Source: CAVSUB01 sp963816725
GTDB lineage: Bacteria > Acidobacteriota > Vicinamibacteria > Vicinamibacterales > 2-12-FULL-66-21
Assembly: GCA_963816725.1 (NCBI GenBank)
Contig: CAWFMC010000006.1
Coordinates: forward strand, 248,001-312,000
Reading direction: 5' to 3'
Length of the DNA stretch: 64,000 nt
A program made the position numbers and the translations under genes. Positions 60,924 through 64,000 of this stretch are shown piece by piece (position 1 is the first letter of the stretch; every line of letters starts with the position of its first letter). The notes under the pieces are model-generated. The model was not told where the DNA came from. It did not search any database and saw only the letters and a list, made by a program, of their open reading frames with translations.

Positions 60924-62831
60924 TTACCCCCTCTCCTCCAACTCCATCCACCTTTCGAGAGCCGCTTCGAGTTCCGGCGCAATCGCCTCGAGCCGCGCGA
61001 TGGTCTCGCGGATCCGTTCGGCGGGCTCACGATAGAACTCGGCCGACTCTGACAGCGCGCGCAACGTACGCTGCTCTTCCTCCAGGGCGCTGATTCGAGC
61101 GGGCAGCGTTTCGCGCTCGCGTTGCTCGTTGTACGAGAGCTTCCGCTTGACAGCAGTCGCCGCGACCGCCGCAGGAGGCGACGTGACGACGGCGGCTCGC
61201 GGCATCGCCTTGCTCTCGGACGGCTGACTCGCGCGTTGAGCGGCGGCACTCTGCCGCAGGTAGTCGGCCCAGCCGCCGACATACTCGGTGACGACGCCAC
61301 CGCCTTCGAAGGCGAGCGTGCTGGTGACGACCCGATCGAGGAACACGCGATCGTGGCTGACGAGCAGGACGGTGCCTTCGAAGTCCCCGACCAGCTCCTC
61401 CAGCAGCTCGAGCGTCTCGATGTCGAGATCGTTGGTCGGCTCGTCGAGCACCAGCAGGTTGGCCGGCCGCGCGAACAGCCGCGCGAGAAGCAGCCGGTTC
61501 CGCTCGCCGCCCGACAAGGCCCGGACCGGCGACAGCGCGCGCTCGCGCGGGAACAGGAAGTCGGCAAGATACCCGATGATGTGGCGCGGCTGCCCGTTGA
61601 TGACCACCGTGTCGTTCCCGTCGCCGACGATGTCCACGACGGTGCGGTCGGGATCGAGCTGCTCGCGCTGCTGATCGTAGTAGGCGGCCTGGATCCGTGC
61701 GCCGCGCTTGATCGTGCCGCGATCGGGTTCCAGCTCTCCCACCAGCAAGCGCAGCAGCGTCGTCTTGCCCGAGCCGTTCGGCCCGATCAGGCCGACGCGA
61801 TCGCCGCGCAGGATGCGTTGTGAGTAGTGCTGGATCACCGGCGTGCCGCCGTACGACTTGCTGACGTCCTCGGCCTCGAACACCAGCTTGCCGGACGTCT
61901 GCGTCGCATCAATCGACATGCGCACCTGGCCGAGCCGGGCCCGCTGCGAGGCGCGCTCCTCGCGCAGCGCCATGAGGGCCTTGACGCGCCCTTCATTGCG
62001 GGTGCGCCGTGCCTTGACCCCCTGGCGCAGCCAGGCTTCCTCCTGCGCCAGCTTCTTGTCCAGGCGTTCGAGATCGCGGGCCTCGTTGTCGAGCGCTGCC
62101 GCTTTCCGATCGAGGTACGCCGCGTAGCTGCCCGGCCACGAGGTCAGCCGGCCGCGATCGAGCTCGATGATCCGCGTCGCCAGCGCGTCGAGAAAGGCCC
62201 GGTCGTGAGTGACGAACAGCAGCGTGCCGCCGTAGTCACGCAGGTGTGACTCGAGCCAGCGGATGGCCTCGATGTCGAGATGATTGGTGGGCTCGTCCAG
62301 GAGGAGCAGGTCGGGCGACGACACCAGCGCCTTGCCGAGCAGGGCGCGCCGGCGCCACCCGCCCGACAGCTCGCCCATCCGTCGATCGGCCGGGAGATCG
62401 AGGCGCGAGACAATCAGCTCGACTTTCTGTTCGAGGCGCCAGCCGTCGCGCTCTTCGAGCTGGTGTTGAAGCACACCGAGCCGTTCGAGCGCCGCCGGCC
62501 CTGAGGCGGCGTCGATGGCGGCGTGATGATAGGCGGCGACCAGCGCGCCGAGCTCGCCCAGGCCGTCAGAGACCTCTTCGAACACGGTGCGATCGCGGCT
62601 CCCGGGCACCTCCTGATCCAGCCGCGCGATGCGCAGTCCTGGGGCCCGCCAGATGACCCCGCCGTCGGGCGGCGTCTCGCCCGAGATGACGCGCAGCAGC
62701 GACGACTTGCCGGTCCCGTTGCGGCCGATCAGACAGATGCGCTCTCCCGCCTCGATCCGGAGATCGGCGTCCTCCACGAGCGGCAAGTGTCCATAGGCCA
62801 GCGAGACATGATCGAGCGTGAGGAGGGACAT
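60924..62831 (-). CDS. uup: ABC-F family ATPase (Uup-like)
   Basis: A 635-residue cytosolic protein with two ABC ATPase domains and no membrane segment. Domain 1 has GRNGTGKSSLL, LSGGWRRRALL and LLLDEPTNHLD; domain 2 has GPNGSGKTTLL, LSGGERNRLLL and LVLDEPTNDLD. The linker (about 235-310) is helical, and the C-terminal coiled-coil (LPARISALEEEQRTLRALSE) is typical of Uup, which binds DNA or ribosomes. ABC-F proteins act on the translating ribosome. Start ATG 62831. Confidence 0.93.
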   Translation of the reverse strand: MSLLTLDHVSLAYGHLPLVEDADLRIEAGERICLIGRNGTGKSSLLRVISGETPPDGGVIWRAPGLRIARLDQEVPGSRDRTVFEEVSDGLGELGALVAAYHHAAIDAASGPAALERLGVLQHQLEERDGWRLEQKVELIVSRLDLPADRRMGELSGGWRRRALLGKALVSSPDLLLLDEPTNHLDIEAIRWLESHLRDYGGTLLFVTHDRAFLDALATRIIELDRGRLTSWPGSYAAYLDRKAAALDNEARDLERLDKKLAQEEAWLRQGVKARRTRNEGRVKALMALREERASQRARLGQVRMSIDATQTSGKLVFEAEDVSKSYGGTPVIQHYSQRILRGDRVGLIGPNGSGKTTLLRLLVGELEPDRGTIKRGARIQAAYYDQQREQLDPDRTVVDIVGDGNDTVVINGQPRHIIGYLADFLFPRERALSPVRALSGGERNRLLLARLFARPANLLVLDEPTNDLDIETLELLEELVGDFEGTVLLVSHDRVFLDRVVTSTLAFEGGGVVTEYVGGWADYLRQSAAAQRASQPSESKAMPRAAVVTSPPAAVAATAVKRKLSYNEQRERETLPARISALEEEQRTLRALSESAEFYREPAERIRETIARLEAIAPELEAALERWMELEERG

Positions 62832-62880
62832 GAGCGTGATGTGCGCGGCGGCGCAGCCGCCATCGTAACAGCGGCGCGGG

Positions 62881-63858
62881 TTACATCAAGCGGCGCGCCA
62901 GCACCGCCCAGACGGCCTGGGCGAGACGCCGCCGGTCGTGCCGGGCGATGTCGCCGCACCAGAACTCACCGGTGACCGCCTCGCAGTGCGCGGGAATGTC
63001 GCCGAACGCGAGCGGGGTCTTGTGCTCGGCCCGGTAGCGTTCGAGGTTCTCGGGGGCCGGTTGCGCGGTGTTCATCACGACCACGTCGATCGGCCGCCCG
63101 ATCGCGTCGCTTAGGAGCCGCACGGCTTCCCCGGCCGTGAACTGCCACATGCCGCGCCCCTCCGTCAGGAGATTCGCGACCAGAATGATCGGCCCGGACA
63201 TTTCACGGATAGCCTCGGCTGCGCCGCGCACCAGGAAGATCGGCATGAGGCTGGTGTAGAAGCTGCCGGGCCCGATCACCGCGGCATCGAACCCGCGGAT
63301 CGCCCTGGCCGTCGCCTCACGGATCTGTGCGGCCGGCTCGAGCCACAGGCGCGAGATCGCATGGCCGCTGCTCTGCCCGGCGTCGACCTCGACCTCACCG
63401 CGGGTGCGCGAGCCGTCGCCGTACTCCGCGCAGATGCTCGCCTGTTCGGTGCTGACCGGCCACACCCGGCCTGCGCACCCCAGCAACGAGCGCAATCCAT
63501 CGACCGCGGCGAGGAAGTCGCCGCTGTACTGCTCCATCATCGACAGCAGCAGGTTGCCGCCCGTGTGGCCGCGCAGCCGCTCGTGCTCGGGCATCGGCAG
63601 CCTCGACAGGAGCACACGCCGCGCCTCACGCTCGTTCCGGGCCAAGGCCAGAGCGCACTTCAACACGTCCCCAGGGGGCAGGACGCCCAGCTCGTCGCGC
63701 AGCTGTCCGGAGCTGCCACCGCTGTCGAACATCGTCACGACCGCGTGCACTTCGAGCCACGGATTGGTTTTCAAGCCGCCGAGCAGGCTCGGGAGACCGG
63801 TTCCGCCGCCGAAGCACCCCAGGTTCAGCTTGCGCAGCTGCATGCCCGCCCATTCCAT
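62881..63858 (-). CDS. yvcK: YvcK/CofD-like protein
   Basis: A 325-residue cytosolic protein of the YvcK family (related to 2-phospho-L-lactate transferase CofD), which binds UDP-sugars and influences cell-wall and carbon metabolism. GGGTGLPSLLGGLK with TMFDSGGSSGQLRDELGVLPPGDVLKC near the N-terminus and later AAVIGPGSFYTSLMP and VANLLTEGRGMWQF are family signatures. Start 63858 or 63843 (MQLRKL). It is 49 bp upstream of the ABC-F gene on the same strand. Another gene on this strand begins upstream of the window edge. Confidence 0.9.
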   Translation of the reverse strand: MEWAGMQLRKLNLGCFGGGTGLPSLLGGLKTNPWLEVHAVVTMFDSGGSSGQLRDELGVLPPGDVLKCALALARNEREARRVLLSRLPMPEHERLRGHTGGNLLLSMMEQYSGDFLAAVDGLRSLLGCAGRVWPVSTEQASICAEYGDGSRTRGEVEVDAGQSSGHAISRLWLEPAAQIREATARAIRGFDAAVIGPGSFYTSLMPIFLVRGAAEAIREMSGPIILVANLLTEGRGMWQFTAGEAVRLLSDAIGRPIDVVVMNTAQPAPENLERYRAEHKTPLAFGDIPAHCEAVTGEFWCGDIARHDRRRLAQAVWAVLARRLM

Positions 63859-63896
63859 CGGCGCAGCACCGGAATGTCAATCGCCGTGGTTCGGGC

Positions 63897-64000
63897 TCAG
63901 CGGTCGGAAGGAAGCAGCCACCGGATCAGCTCGGTCGGTGGAACGTTCGGCAATCGCAGATAATGCTCGGATGGACGCCCCGATGCCGCCGACGATGAGC
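63897..64000 (-). CDS. C-terminal end of a gene running past the window edge
   Basis: About 34 codons on the minus strand read SEHYLRLPNVPPTELIRWLLPSDR before a TGA at 63897-63899. The mixture of hydrophobic and charged residues looks like a real protein end. It would be cotranscribed with yvcK. Too short for a family assignment. Confidence 0.45.
   Translation of the reverse strand, partial: SSSAASGRPSEHYLRLPNVPPTELIRWLLPSDR

Noticed and set aside
1..64000. CRISPR arrays, insertion sequences, integrases, rRNA and tRNA genes
   Set aside because: No regularly spaced direct repeats, no transposase or integrase motifs, and no rRNA or cloverleaf sequence were found by reading the window.

Overview
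The window (64 kb, high GC, densely coded on both strands) looks like a chromosomal segment of an Acidobacteriota bacterium, probably of the Vicinamibacteria type. The markers are a VWFA-related protein of the Acidobacterial kind (3297-4223), a TonB-dependent receptor with an N-terminal carboxypeptidase-regulatory-like domain (4256-6928), an ADOP-type duplicated ABC permease without its own ATPase (16782-19250), a Tam-type outer-membrane pair and many Gly/Pro/Ala-rich secreted proteins. This placement is inferred from protein families; there is no rRNA in the window. I see no tRNA, CRISPR array, integrase or transposase.

Layout. 1-2082: 3' part of an atypical secA. 2094-9837: cell-surface proteins (metzincin-like lipoprotein, VWA protein, TonB receptor with an upstream secreted partner, M20 peptidase). 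A 158-166 bp inverted-repeat element sits exactly at the M20 stop codon. 10012-16618: ABC ATPase, MFS/spermidine-synthase fusion, metallophosphatase, Ser-rich secreted protein, aldo/keto reductase. 16782-22211: ADOP permease, SnoaL-like protein, MASE1 sensor kinase, small membrane protein. 22279-29697: Fpg-type glycosylase, GtrA fusion, zinc-ribbon protein, DUF4097 lipoprotein, topoisomerase IB, DUF3810 protein, NDH-2. 29835-40795: small protein, TPR-CHAT protein, Tex, M14 peptidase, spermidine-synthase-like protein, YcaQ-like protein. 40952-44097: Yip1 protein, small acidic protein, molybdopterin oxidoreductase. 44109-53182: envelope block on the minus strand (OmpA, TamA-like lipoprotein, TamB, KGG stress protein). 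53407-56419: YggX, then a translationally coupled radical SAM/ATP-grasp pair. 56543-64000: POT transporter, LigD-type phosphoesterase, SLOG protein, GH5-like hydrolase, Uup-type ABC-F protein, YvcK/CofD-like protein and the tail of one more gene.

Functional themes are outer-membrane biogenesis and surface proteins (TamA/TamB, OmpA, TonB receptor, SecA) and DNA maintenance (Fpg, YcaQ-like, LigD PE domain, topoisomerase IB, Tex). The most unusual unit is 53796-56419: a B12-binding radical SAM protein ending in a CCAEP tail, followed after 2 bp by an ATP-grasp ligase, which suggests a modification or biosynthesis system of unknown product. Two genes (tamB and the LigD-type gene) have clear single-base frameshifts and a third (the GtrA fusion) has a suspicious missing stop, so indels in this assembly should be considered before any biology is built on them.
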